From positions 682,001 to 746,000 of the forward strand of contig NZ_BQID01000001.1 in NCBI RefSeq assembly GCF_021602345.1: a DNA stretch of 64,000 nt, in the 5' to 3' direction. This document shows positions 35,436 to 43,980 of this stretch, in pieces. This DNA comes from Pseudomonas pharyngis. GTDB lineage: Bacteria; Pseudomonadota; Gammaproteobacteria; Pseudomonadales; Pseudomonadaceae. The notes beneath the pieces were generated by a model. That model did not search any database. It was not told the DNA's origin and saw only the letters and a program-made list of their open reading frames with translations. The position numbers and the translations under genes were made by a program. Numbering within the stretch: the stretch's first letter is position 1; the number at the start of each line of letters is the position of its first letter.

Positions 35436-36095
35436 TCAGGAGGCGGCAACAAAATCCACGTGTTGATGGATATGCAGATTCAGTCGCAGCTCATCGGCAA
35501 TCCCCACCGCCACCCGGTTCAGGCGTTCCAGCGGTTCAGCCAGTCCCGGTTCCAGCGTGCGGCCGACCTGACTGAAATGCTCGATCGTCAGCCCGGCGAC
35601 GCTGCGCGGTGCGTTCACCAGCGTCCAGTGCAACGGGCTGCTTTGCAGGGCTTCGTGTACTTCCAGAGCGGCGTGGCGTTGCAGCGGATCGGCGTTTTCC
35701 GGATCGTCCAGTGCTTCGAATTCGCCGATGACAAACAGCCGCGAGACGTTTGCCGCCTGTAGCCCATCGATAAGCGCATCCACCGCCAGCACCTGTTCCA
35801 CCGGCCCCAGCACCACGGATTTTTCGACATGATCGCTGCTCAGCGGCAAGCCCGGCGCATTCAGCAGGCAGATCACTGCCGAGCTGCCGGCGACACTCTG
35901 GTTGACCCGCTCGGCATCGAGCAGATCGCCGCTTTTGGTGCGCAGCCCCGGCCGTGGCGCGAGCGCCGTCAAATCGTCGAGGATGGCGATGACTTCGTGC
36001 TGGCGACGCAGCAGTTCAGCCATCAACGCGCTGCCCAGGCTACTCATGGCACCATAGAGCACCACTTTCACCGCCGGGGTTTCGGCATTTTTCAT
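35436..36095 (-). CDS. NAD(P)-binding oxidoreductase-like protein (NmrA/SDR type)
   Basis: The 219-residue protein begins with a Rossmann strand and a glycine-rich loop (VVLYGAMSSLGSAL, residues 9-22) followed by IAILDD, typical of NAD(P)H-binding NmrA-like or extended SDR proteins. A full YxxxK catalytic motif is not evident, so it may be a sensor or a reductase of unknown substrate. ATG 36095 gives MKNAETPAV; longer starts are unlikely. It converges on the LysR gene with 3 nt between stops. Confidence 0.7.
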   Translation of the reverse strand: MKNAETPAVKVVLYGAMSSLGSALMAELLRRQHEVIAILDDLTALAPRPGLRTKSGDLLDAERVNQSVAGSSAVICLLNAPGLPLSSDHVEKSVVLGPVEQVLAVDALIDGLQAANVSRLFVIGEFEALDDPENADPLQRHAALEVHEALQSSPLHWTLVNAPRSVAGLTIEHFSQVGRTLEPGLAEPLERLNRVAVGIADELRLNLHIHQHVDFVAAS

Positions 36096-36179
36096 GGCTG
36101 AGGTTCCTTTTGTTTTCCCTTGTATGGCGTGTGACATACGGGCAACGCCGAGGGTTCGAACCGATTCAGAGGGTTTGCG

Positions 36180-36506
36180 ATGCAGACGATCAAGGGTTAT
36201 CACGCCCACGTTTATTACGACGCCAGCACGATCGAACAGGCGCGGGCACTGTGTGAGCAGGCCGCGCAATTATTTCCATTGAGGATGGGCCGCGTGCATG
36301 AGCGCCCGGTCGGCCCGCACCCGGACTGGAGCTGCCAGCTGGCCTTCGGCCCGGAGCTGATCGGCGATGTGCTGCCGTGGCTGGCACTCAATCGCAAGGG
36401 ATTGGTGGTGTTCCTGCACCCGGACACCGGCGATGACTTGCTCGACCACACCGACCATGCAATCTGGATGGGCGCGATGCGGCCGCTGGATCTGTCTGTT
36501 TTTTAA
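36180..36506 (+). CDS. DOPA 4,5-dioxygenase family protein
   Basis: The 108-residue protein matches the small DOPA-dioxygenase-like family (ferredoxin-like fold). The N-terminal GYHAHVYYD and the central VHERPVGPHPDW supply the His residues expected for an iron site, and HTDHAIWMG lies near the C terminus. Bacterial members are mostly uncharacterised extradiol-type enzymes. The ATG follows an 84-nt spacer divergent from the oxidoreductase. Its stop abuts the convergent GFA gene with no gap. Confidence 0.82.
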   Translation: MQTIKGYHAHVYYDASTIEQARALCEQAAQLFPLRMGRVHERPVGPHPDWSCQLAFGPELIGDVLPWLALNRKGLVVFLHPDTGDDLLDHTDHAIWMGAMRPLDLSVF

Positions 36507-36908
36507 TCAGATGGTTTCTTCGGGTTCGCCAGGTAAATGCTCGTCCAGGTGCAGCCATGGCAACTGGCTGTCGGTCCAGATATGCCGCTCGGCGGCGGCC
36601 TGCTCCGGATGATCCAGTGTGGCGACCGTCAGATCGATGCTCTCGGGGCTGAGCAGCGTCACCAGCGCCAGTTGTGCGCCGCAGTTCGGGCAGAAGAACC
36701 GTGCGCAGCTGTCTGAAGAGTCGTAGCGCGAAGGTGTTCCGGCCAGCCACTGGAATTTCGCTGCCGGCAGCGTGATCCAGGTGGTGACGATGCCACCGCT
36801 GACTTTTCGGCAAATCGAACAATGACAGTGGGCGATGTAGTGCAATGCTCCGCTGAACTGATAGCGGATATGTCCGCAATGGCAGCCACCGCCGTGCAAA
36901 TCAGTCAT
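36507..36908 (-). CDS. GFA-family (CENP-V/GFA domain) protein
   Basis: The 133-residue protein carries the zinc-binding cysteine pattern of glutathione-dependent formaldehyde-activating-like proteins: GGCHCGHIRYQ at residues 7-17, HCSICRKVSG near 30, and FCPNCGAQL near 72. Most family members have no known substrate. ATG 36908 gives MTDLHGGGCHCG. The 334-nt spacer upstream separates it from the divergent citrate transporter. Confidence 0.85.
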   Translation of the reverse strand: MTDLHGGGCHCGHIRYQFSGALHYIAHCHCSICRKVSGGIVTTWITLPAAKFQWLAGTPSRYDSSDSCARFFCPNCGAQLALVTLLSPESIDLTVATLDHPEQAAAERHIWTDSQLPWLHLDEHLPGEPEETI

Positions 36909-37089
36909 GCCCTGCCCTCCACTTCCCGTGTTCATTGACTCTAGCCCGCATCCGACGGCCGGTTGGCCGTTCGCCCAAAGCTTTCTTGCGCGAAAGGTAG
37001 CTGAAAGGTTCCCCGATTAGGATCGCCCCCACTGCCGGCAACAGACCGGTTGGCCAACGCGTGTGATTGCTCGCACGACAGGCCCAATT

Positions 37090-37100
37090 AACAACAACAA
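37090..37100 (+). promoter_or_regulatory. A-rich AAC-repeat motif (candidate Hfq/Crc site)
   Basis: AACAACAACAA fits the AAnAAnAA pattern bound by Hfq with Crc in Pseudomonas catabolite repression. It lies about 143-153 nt before the CitMHS start codon and directly before an ATG of a 30-codon open frame. The rest of 36909-37242 shows no other gene. Confidence 0.45.
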
Positions 37101-37192
37101 TGGTGATTCTGATGTCCTCTGCAACCCGCCTCCTCCCACGCCTTTTTTCTGACACTCCGCTCGTACGCCTCGTGCTTCCCGTTCTGCGCTGA
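37100..37192 (+). CDS. Possible 30-residue leader peptide
   Basis: An ATG at 37100, directly after the AAC-repeat motif, opens a 30-codon frame (MVILMSSATRLLPRLF...VLR) ending with TGA at 37190-37192, 50 nt before the CitMHS gene. The peptide would be hydrophobic and basic. No strong ribosome site is visible, so translation is uncertain. Confidence 0.25.
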   Translation: MVILMSSATRLLPRLFSDTPLVRLVLPVLR

Positions 37193-37242
37193 TCCCGCCG
37201 ATCCGCTCACTTACCTAGCCGCGCTACGCCTGGAGTATTCCC

Positions 37243-38550
37243 ATGCTGACTTTCCTTGGCTTCGCCATGGTCATCACGTTCATGTTCCTGATCATGACCA
37301 AGCGCCTGTCTGCGCTGATCGCTCTGATCATCATCCCGATCCTGTTCGCCCTGTTCGGTGGCTTTGCTCCGAAGATCGGTCCGATGATGCTCGAAGGTAT
37401 TACCAAGCTCGCGCCGACCGGCGTGATGCTGATGTTTGCGATTCTGTATTTCGCCCTGATGATCGACTCCGGCCTGTTCGACCCGGCCGTGCGCAAGATC
37501 CTCAAACTGGTCAAGGGCGACCCGCTGAAAGTTTCGGTCGGCACCGCCGTACTGGCGCTCGTCGTTTCCCTCGATGGTGACGGCGCGACCACTTACATGA
37601 TCTGCGTGGCCGCCATGCTGCCGCTGTACAGCCGCATCGGCATGAGCCCGCGGATCATGGCCGGTCTGATCATCCTCGCCGGTGGCGTGATGAACATGAC
37701 CCCATGGGGTGGCCCGACTGCCCGTGCCGCCAGTGCCCTGCACGTAGACCCGTCGGACATCTTCGTGCCGATGATCCCGGCGATGGCTGCCGGTGTGGTG
37801 GCGATCCTGATCATTGCCTACTTCTACGGCAAACGTGAGCGTGCGCGTCTGGGTGAGCTGCACCTGATCGGCGACGAAATCGATCACAGCGAAATCAGCG
37901 TCTCGCAATTCCCGGATGCCCGCCGTCCGAAACTGATCTGGTTCAACGGCCTGCTGACCCTGGCGCTGATGTGCACGTTGATTGCCGGCCTGTTGCCGCT
38001 GCCGGTGCTGTTCATGGTGGCGTTCAGTATTGCCATGATCGTCAACTACCCTTGCCTGCAAATGCAGAAGGATCGCGTCGCCGCCCATGCCGGCAGCGTG
38101 CTGTCGGTGGTCAGTCTGATCTTCGCGGCGGGCATTTTCACCGGTATCCTGTCGGGCACCGGCATGGTCGATGCGATGTCGAAAAGCCTGCTGGCGGTGA
38201 TCCCTGATTTCCTCGGCCCGTACCTGGCGGTGATCACGGCGCTGGTGAGCATGCCGTTCACGTTCTTCATGTCGAACGACGCGTTCTACTACGGTGTGTT
38301 GCCGGTGTTGTCCGAAGCGGCCAGCCATTACGGCATCACCGCAGTGGAAATGGCCCGTGCCTCGATCGTCGGTCAGCCGGTTCACCTGCTGAGCCCACTG
38401 GTGCCGTCGACATACCTGCTGGTGGCACTGGCGGGGATCGAGTTCGGCGATCACCAGCGTTTCACCCTGAAGTGGGCAGTGCTGGTCTGCCTGTGCATAC
38501 TGGTCGCCGCCTTGCTGTTGGGGACTTTCCCGCTGTTCAGCACGTTGTAA
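37243..38550 (+). CDS. CitMHS-family citrate/divalent-metal:proton symporter
   Basis: The 435-residue inner-membrane protein has about twelve hydrophobic segments and the CitMHS family layout. The conserved segments LVVSLDGDGATTYMICVAAMLP near residue 108 and FFMSNDAFYYGVLPV near 340 form the two symmetric transport motifs. Members of this family carry citrate, usually complexed with a metal ion, with protons. ATG 37243 follows a CTGGAG site. A hairpin follows the gene. Confidence 0.92.
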   Translation: MLTFLGFAMVITFMFLIMTKRLSALIALIIIPILFALFGGFAPKIGPMMLEGITKLAPTGVMLMFAILYFALMIDSGLFDPAVRKILKLVKGDPLKVSVGTAVLALVVSLDGDGATTYMICVAAMLPLYSRIGMSPRIMAGLIILAGGVMNMTPWGGPTARAASALHVDPSDIFVPMIPAMAAGVVAILIIAYFYGKRERARLGELHLIGDEIDHSEISVSQFPDARRPKLIWFNGLLTLALMCTLIAGLLPLPVLFMVAFSIAMIVNYPCLQMQKDRVAAHAGSVLSVVSLIFAAGIFTGILSGTGMVDAMSKSLLAVIPDFLGPYLAVITALVSMPFTFFMSNDAFYYGVLPVLSEAASHYGITAVEMARASIVGQPVHLLSPLVPSTYLLVALAGIEFGDHQRFTLKWAVLVCLCILVAALLLGTFPLFSTL

Positions 38551-38563
38551 CGGTACCAAACTC

Positions 38564-38596
38564 ACCAGGACGCCAGCTGATTGCTGGCGTCCTGGT
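38564..38596 (+). terminator. Strong hairpin after the citrate transporter gene
   Basis: A 14-bp perfect stem (ACCAGGACGCCAGC, 38564-38577; GCTGGCGTCCTGGT, 38583-38596) with loop TGATT lies between CitMHS and terC. The T tract is weak (TTT), so termination may be partial. Confidence 0.75.
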
Positions 38597-38621
38597 TTAA
38601 CACTCGCTCAAAGGAATACAC

Positions 38622-39389
38622 ATGGAATGGCTGACCAACCCTGAGATCTGGGTTGCCTTCTTCACCCTGACCGCCCTGGAAATCGTTCTGGGCATCGATA
38701 ACATCATCATGATTTCGATCCTGGTCAGCCGCATGCCCAAACACATGCAGCAGCGCACCCGGATCTTCGGTCTTGGCCTGGCCATGATCACGCGGATCCT
38801 GTTGCTGCTGTCGATCACCTGGGTCATGCGCCTCACCGCCGACCTGTTCGAAGTGTTTGGCCAGGGCATTTCCGGTCGCGACCTGATCCTGTTCTTCGGT
38901 GGCCTGTTCCTGCTGTGGAAAAGCTCCCAGGAGATGTACCACGCACTGGAAGGTGAAGACGAAAGCGACGAGACGCCCGGCGGCAAGGGCGGCAACTTCC
39001 TCTACACCATCATCCAGATCGCGATCATCGACATCGTGTTCTCGCTGGATTCGGTGATCACGGCCGTCGGCATGGTTTCCCACGTTCCGGTCATGGTTGC
39101 GGCGATCATCGTGGCCGTGCTGGTGATGATGCTGGCCTCGGGCAAGATCAGCGAGTTCATCGACAAGCACCCGTCGCTGAAAATGCTCGCGCTGTCGTTC
39201 CTGCTGGTGGTCGGTACCGTGCTGATTGCCGAATCGTTCGACGTGCACGTACCGAAAGGCTACGTCTACTTCGCCATGGCATTCTCGCTGGCGGTCGAAG
39301 CGATCAACATCAAGATGCGCACCGCCATCGCGAAAAAACGCAAACAGCAGGACCCGGTGAAACTGCGCAAGGATATTCCGGGTCAGTAA
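38622..39389 (+). CDS. TerC-family membrane protein
   Basis: The 255-residue protein has about seven to eight membrane segments and the two acidic family motifs ALEIVLGIDNIIMI near residue 20 and IDIVFSLDSVITA near 137. TerC-type proteins have been linked to tellurite resistance and, in several bacteria, to manganese export; the acidic motifs fit metal handling. No Mn riboswitch is visible in the 71-nt upstream spacer. A terminator follows. Confidence 0.92.
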   Translation: MEWLTNPEIWVAFFTLTALEIVLGIDNIIMISILVSRMPKHMQQRTRIFGLGLAMITRILLLLSITWVMRLTADLFEVFGQGISGRDLILFFGGLFLLWKSSQEMYHALEGEDESDETPGGKGGNFLYTIIQIAIIDIVFSLDSVITAVGMVSHVPVMVAAIIVAVLVMMLASGKISEFIDKHPSLKMLALSFLLVVGTVLIAESFDVHVPKGYVYFAMAFSLAVEAINIKMRTAIAKKRKQQDPVKLRKDIPGQ

Positions 39390-39411
39390 CCCGAACGCTG
39401 CGCAACAGATC

Positions 39412-39434
39412 AAAGGGCCTTCGGGCCCTTTTTT
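39412..39434 (+). terminator. Rho-independent terminator of terC
   Basis: AAAGGGCC, loop TTCG, GGCCCTTT (39412-39431), then T residues to 39434. A UUCG tetraloop closes the perfect stem. Confidence 0.93.
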
Positions 39435-39603
39435 CATGGCTGCATGAACCTGTTTTCATGACACTTTTGTTTCAATCCCCGCTTTAGCTGTGCAATGCTG
39501 GCGCCCAGACCGTTAGCCAACTACAGCTTAAGTATCAGAACGTAGAAATTGCGCGGTACCGTCCACTTGCCCCTCTGGGGCGCTGCCATTACAGGGGGTC
39601 TGC

Positions 39604-41262
39604 ATGCTCACCCTGCTCAATTTGCTCTCTGCCGTGGCCCTGCTGATCTGGGGCACGCACATCGTCCGAACCGGCATCCTGCGGGTGTACGGCACCAATC
39701 TGCGCCACGTGATCGGCCAGAACATGTCCAAACGCTGGCTGGCCTTTGTCGCCGGCATCGTTGTCACTGCGATGGTGCAGAGCAGCAACGCCACCGCCAT
39801 GCTCGTGACGTCGTTTGTCGGTCAGGGCCTGATGGCGTTGACCCCGGCCCTGGCGACCATGCTGGGTGCCGACGTCGGTACGGCACTGATGGCACGGGTG
39901 CTGACGTTCGACCTGTCGTGGCTGTCGCCGCTGCTGATTTTTATCGGGGTGATTTTCTTTCTGTCGCGCAAACAGACGCGGCTCGGGCAGATGGGCCGCG
40001 TGTCCATTGGGCTTGGGCTGATCATTCTGGCGCTGCAACTGATCGTCGAGGCCGCTGCGCCGATAACTCATGCCCAAGGGGTGAAGGTGATTTTCGCCTC
40101 GTTGACCGGCGATATCCTGCTCGACGCCTTGGTCGGCGCGCTGTTCGCGATGATTTCCTACTCCAGTCTGGCGGCCGTGCTGCTGACCGCCACGCTCGCC
40201 GGCGCTGCGGTGATCAGTCTGCCGGTGGCGATCGGTCTGGTGATCGGCGCCAACATCGGCAGCGGCGTGCTGGCGTTCATGAGCACCAGCATGCAGAACG
40301 CCGCCGGCCGGCAGGTGGCGCTGGGCAGCCTGCTGTACAAACTCATCGGGCTGCTGCTGATCATTCCGGTGCTCGACCCGCTGGTGCACTGGATCGACAG
40401 CCTGGATTTCAGTCCGCAGGAAATGGTCATCGGCTTCCACCTCCTCTACAACACAGCGCGTTGCCTGATCCTGCTGCCGAGCGTCGGACCGATGGCGCGA
40501 CTGTGCGCCTGGCTGCTTCCGGAGCGCCCGGAGGTCAACGGCACCGCCAAGCCCCGTCACCTTGATCCCACCGCGCTGGTCACGCCGAGCCTGGCACTGG
40601 CCAACGCCGCCCGGGAAACCCTGCGCATGGGCGACCTGATCGACAACATGCTCGACGCGACCCTCGACGTGCTGCGCGGCAAGCAGACCGCTGTCACCCA
40701 GGAAATGCGCAAGCTGACCGATGACGTCGAAGCCTTGTACAGCGCGATCAAACTGTACCTGGCGCAAATGCCCCGCGAAGATCTTGGCGAACAGGACAGT
40801 CGGCGCTGGGCGGAGATCATTGAGCTGGCGATCAACCTCAAACTGGCCAGCGACCTGATCGAACGCATGCTGCGCAAAGTGCAGCAGCAGAAGACTTCGC
40901 AGCGCCGCTCGTTTTCCGAAGACGGGCTGGAAGAACTGGCCGGTCTGCAACAGCAATTGATCGCCAACCTGCGACTCGGGCTGTCGGTTTTCCTCAGCGG
41001 CGACAAGGAAAGCGCCCGTCAGCTGCTGCGCGAGAAACGTCGCTTTCGCGCCCAGGAACGGCGTCTGGCCCACGCCCATGTCAGCCGATTGCAACGCAAG
41101 ATCGTGCAGAGTATCGAGACCAGTTCGTTGCACCTGGAGCTGATTGCTGACATGAAACGTTTGAACTCGCTGTTCTGCAGCAGCGCCTATGTGGTGCTGG
41201 AAACTTCCGATACCGGCGCGCTGGCGGCGGACGATATGGCGGACATCACGCATTCGCCTTGA
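39604..41262 (+). CDS. Na/Pi cotransporter family protein with PhoU-like tail
   Basis: The 552-residue protein has two inverted PNaS repeats in the membrane part. Their signatures are TAMVQSSNATAMLVTSFVGQGL near residue 55 and MISYSSLAAVLLTATLAGAAV near 185. A cytoplasmic helical C-terminal half (about 340-540) resembles PhoU bundles. Related NptA-like proteins move phosphate with sodium, mainly outward or at high phosphate. No clear Pho box was found upstream. The 39435-39603 spacer shows no gene. Confidence 0.9.
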   Translation: MLTLLNLLSAVALLIWGTHIVRTGILRVYGTNLRHVIGQNMSKRWLAFVAGIVVTAMVQSSNATAMLVTSFVGQGLMALTPALATMLGADVGTALMARVLTFDLSWLSPLLIFIGVIFFLSRKQTRLGQMGRVSIGLGLIILALQLIVEAAAPITHAQGVKVIFASLTGDILLDALVGALFAMISYSSLAAVLLTATLAGAAVISLPVAIGLVIGANIGSGVLAFMSTSMQNAAGRQVALGSLLYKLIGLLLIIPVLDPLVHWIDSLDFSPQEMVIGFHLLYNTARCLILLPSVGPMARLCAWLLPERPEVNGTAKPRHLDPTALVTPSLALANAARETLRMGDLIDNMLDATLDVLRGKQTAVTQEMRKLTDDVEALYSAIKLYLAQMPREDLGEQDSRRWAEIIELAINLKLASDLIERMLRKVQQQKTSQRRSFSEDGLEELAGLQQQLIANLRLGLSVFLSGDKESARQLLREKRRFRAQERRLAHAHVSRLQRKIVQSIETSSLHLELIADMKRLNSLFCSSAYVVLETSDTGALAADDMADITHSP

Positions 41263-41312
41263 ACGTCTGGGGTTGTGGTCAGTCAGTAACATTGATTCAG
41301 CCTTCAGGTCGC

Positions 41313-41379
41313 CATCGCCAGCAGGCTGGCTCCCACAGGGAATGCGTTTCAAATGTGGGAGCCAGCCTGCTGGCGATGA
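41313..41379. repeat. REPIN (two inverted REP sequences)
   Basis: CATCGCCAGCAGGCTGGCTC (from 41313) and its inverted partner GAGCCAGCCTGCTGGCGATG (to 41378) flank about 16 nt. It lies between the Na/Pi transporter and the M16 peptidase genes, with a core slightly different from the REPIN at 29963. Confidence 0.9.
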
Positions 41380-41429
41380 GGGCCGGACTGACGACACGGA
41401 TCTCCAATTCAGCCGTATGGAAGCTCGTT

Positions 41430-42821
41430 ATGCGTTGCCTGTTGTTCGCTTGTCTGCTGCTCGGTTCCCTGCCCGCCTTCGCCCTGGATCGTTTTCAGGT
41501 CGAAGGCTATGCGCTGCCCAACGGTTTGCAATTGCTGCTCAAGCCCGGCACCGAGCGTGGGCACGTGGCTATCCGGCTGGTGATCGGCGTCGGTCTCGAC
41601 GATTTCGACTGCAATGAAAAGGAGCTGCCGCACCTGCTCGAACACTTGCTGTTCAGCGGCATCGACGCCACCGGCGAAGGTGGCCTCGAAGAGCGCATGC
41701 AGGCCCTCGGCGGCGACTGGAACGCCTTCACCAGCAACGCCGACACCACGTTCGTCATCGAAGCCCCGGCGAAAAACCAGCGCAAGGTTCTCGACCTGCT
41801 GCTGGATCTGCTGACCCAGACCCGTTTCGACGACAACGCGATCAACGCCGCCAAACGGGTGGTCGAGCGCGAGGACGGCGGCCATTACACCCGGCTGCAA
41901 CGCTTCCTCGACCGGCAGGACCTGGGCCACACCGCGAGCAATCAACTGGCGGTTGAACTGGGCCTGAAATGTCCGCAGCGGGCTGAAGTCGATGGCCTGA
42001 CCCGCGAACAACTGGAGAAGGTGCGCAAGGCCTGGTACGCGCCGAACAACATGACCCTGATCGTCGTCGGTGACCTCGACAAACTGCTGCCGGCCTATCT
42101 GGAACGGGCGTGGGGCGCGCTGGAAGCGGTCGAGCCGAGCGAACACCGCCCGTTGCCGGACATCCGCGCCAGCGCCGCTCACGAACGCACGATCACTCGC
42201 GGCTTCATCGGCAACAGCGCCAAGCTGCACTGGCTGGTGCCGGAGCCGGTGCTGGACGACCAGTACGACCAAACCTTCGACCTGCTCAAGGAATACCTGG
42301 AGTGGGCGCTGTACCGCCAGTTGCGCCTGAACCACGGTTTGTCCTACGGGCCGTGGGCCGAGCGCGAAGTGTTCGGCGGCGTCGGTTTCATGAGCCTCAA
42401 CGCCGACCTGGATCGCGGCGATATCGCCGAAGCCGAGCAGGTGCTGGAAGACCTCAAGGCCGACCTGCTGAAAAACGGCCTCGACGCCGACACCTTCAAT
42501 CGCTTGAAACAAGCCGCCATCGCCCACCAGGCCTGGGCCGTGCAAGGCACCAGCGCCATGGCCGACTATTACTGGAGCGCGCTGGGCGACTACGAGGATG
42601 GCCGCTTCGCCGATCCTGCGCGGGAGCTGCAAGGCGTGACGCTGGAGGCGGCGAACAAGGCCATGCGCGAGTTGTTGCTGCAACCGGGTTATCTGCGGAT
42701 CGAGAAACCGCTGCTCAGCGACGATCAGGTGTTATGGCTGCTGGCGGGCGGATTGGGCGTGCTGGTGCTGATTCTGCTCGGCTGGCGCCTGCATCGGCGC
42801 AAGTCCGTGCATCCGGAATGA
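41430..42821 (+). CDS. Membrane-anchored M16-family zinc peptidase
   Basis: The 463-residue protein has a signal peptide (MRCLLFACLLLGSLPAFA). The inverted zinc motif HLLEH lies near residue 67 with the distal Glu in KRVVEREDGG near 146, so the catalytic half looks intact. A second, non-catalytic M16 half follows (about 190-420). A C-terminal membrane segment (WLLAGGLGVLVLILLGW) with a short RRK tail suggests anchoring in the inner membrane facing the periplasm. The long in-frame extension upstream reads through the REPIN and is not coding. Substrate unknown. Confidence 0.88.
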   Translation: MRCLLFACLLLGSLPAFALDRFQVEGYALPNGLQLLLKPGTERGHVAIRLVIGVGLDDFDCNEKELPHLLEHLLFSGIDATGEGGLEERMQALGGDWNAFTSNADTTFVIEAPAKNQRKVLDLLLDLLTQTRFDDNAINAAKRVVEREDGGHYTRLQRFLDRQDLGHTASNQLAVELGLKCPQRAEVDGLTREQLEKVRKAWYAPNNMTLIVVGDLDKLLPAYLERAWGALEAVEPSEHRPLPDIRASAAHERTITRGFIGNSAKLHWLVPEPVLDDQYDQTFDLLKEYLEWALYRQLRLNHGLSYGPWAEREVFGGVGFMSLNADLDRGDIAEAEQVLEDLKADLLKNGLDADTFNRLKQAAIAHQAWAVQGTSAMADYYWSALGDYEDGRFADPARELQGVTLEAANKAMRELLLQPGYLRIEKPLLSDDQVLWLLAGGLGVLVLILLGWRLHRRKSVHPE

Positions 42822-42896
42822 CCGGCAGCCTCGCCACACGGCCCGGCGGGCGGTACTCTGTCGGGGTTTTTTCCTCGACTGTCGTGAACCGCCCAA

Positions 42897-43925
42897 ATGT
42901 CTAAATTGACCCTCCTGATCCAGCGCATTCTCGAACTGATGAAGCGCTATCCCGGGGTCATTGCGCTCGGCGGTTTCATCTCCGGGGTCGGCAGCTTCAT
43001 TCTGGTCGACCGGCAACAGGGGCTGGCGAGCTGGATCACCACGATCATGCTGCTGAGCTGGATCTGGCTGATGCTGGAAAACAGCCTGACCAAACTGTTC
43101 ACGCGAATCTTCAAACGGGAAATCCCCCAGCCGCTGCTGCGTTACGCGACGCAGATGATCCACCAGGAAAGCCTGTTTTTCGTCCTGCCGTTCTTCTTCA
43201 TCACCACCACCTGGAACAGCGGCCAGCTGTTTTTCACCGGGCTGCTGTGCATCGCGGCGCTGATCTCGATCGTCGACCCGCTCTACTACAAGTGGCTGGC
43301 GCCACGGCGCTGGGCGTTCCTCGCGCTGCACACCCTGACCCTGTTCGCCGCCCTGCTTACGGCGCTGCCGGTGATCATGCACCTGACCACCTCGCAAAGC
43401 TTCAAATGGGCGCTGGGGATTGCGGTGGTGTTGTCGTTCCCGAGCCTGGCGTCGATCTTCCCGATCCGCACCGTGCGCAATGCCTTGGCGATCCTGTGTA
43501 TCACGGTCGGCATCGGTGGCGTGGGCTGGGTCCTGCGTTCATGGGTGCCGCCAGCGACGCTGTGGATGACTGACGTGGCGATCAGCACCCAGGTGCAGGA
43601 CCGGGTTCCGGGGGCCAGCCTCAAGGAAGTCAGCGCCGAGCAGATCCGTGGCGGCGGGCTCTACGCCTACACCGCGATCAACGCGCCGCGCGGGCTCGAC
43701 GAGCGGATTTATCACGTCTGGCAGTTCAACGGCAAAGAGGTCGACCGCATCGCCCTCGACATCCACGGCGGGCGCAAGGAAGGCTACCGAGCCTGGACCC
43801 ACAAGCAGAACTTCCCCGGCAACCCGGCGGGCAAGTGGCAGGTGCGAGTGTTGACCGAGGACGGTCAGGTGATTGGCGTGCTGCGCTTCGAGGTCACGGA
43901 CAGCACACCGACCAAAGAAAAGTAA
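42897..43925 (+). CDS. DUF5924/DUF2914 membrane protein
   Basis: The 342-residue protein has about seven hydrophobic segments in its first 220 residues. A C-terminal soluble domain of DUF2914 type follows (about 225-335, with YHVWQFNGKEVDRIALDIHGGR and NPAGKWQVRVLTEDGQVIG). No catalytic residues are evident. It lies between the M16 peptidase and the lipid transport operon and shares strand with both. Function unknown. Confidence 0.75.
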   Translation: MSKLTLLIQRILELMKRYPGVIALGGFISGVGSFILVDRQQGLASWITTIMLLSWIWLMLENSLTKLFTRIFKREIPQPLLRYATQMIHQESLFFVLPFFFITTTWNSGQLFFTGLLCIAALISIVDPLYYKWLAPRRWAFLALHTLTLFAALLTALPVIMHLTTSQSFKWALGIAVVLSFPSLASIFPIRTVRNALAILCITVGIGGVGWVLRSWVPPATLWMTDVAISTQVQDRVPGASLKEVSAEQIRGGGLYAYTAINAPRGLDERIYHVWQFNGKEVDRIALDIHGGRKEGYRAWTHKQNFPGNPAGKWQVRVLTEDGQVIGVLRFEVTDSTPTKEK

Positions 43926-43980
43926 CCGGGTTCGTGCTATTACGTAGGTTCGTCTCGATAGCCGAACAAGCACGGAGCTT

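Noticed and set aside
38551-38621. Manganese (yybP-ykoY) riboswitch upstream of terC
   Set aside because: The 71-nt spacer is filled by a simple perfect hairpin and has none of the conserved riboswitch loops.
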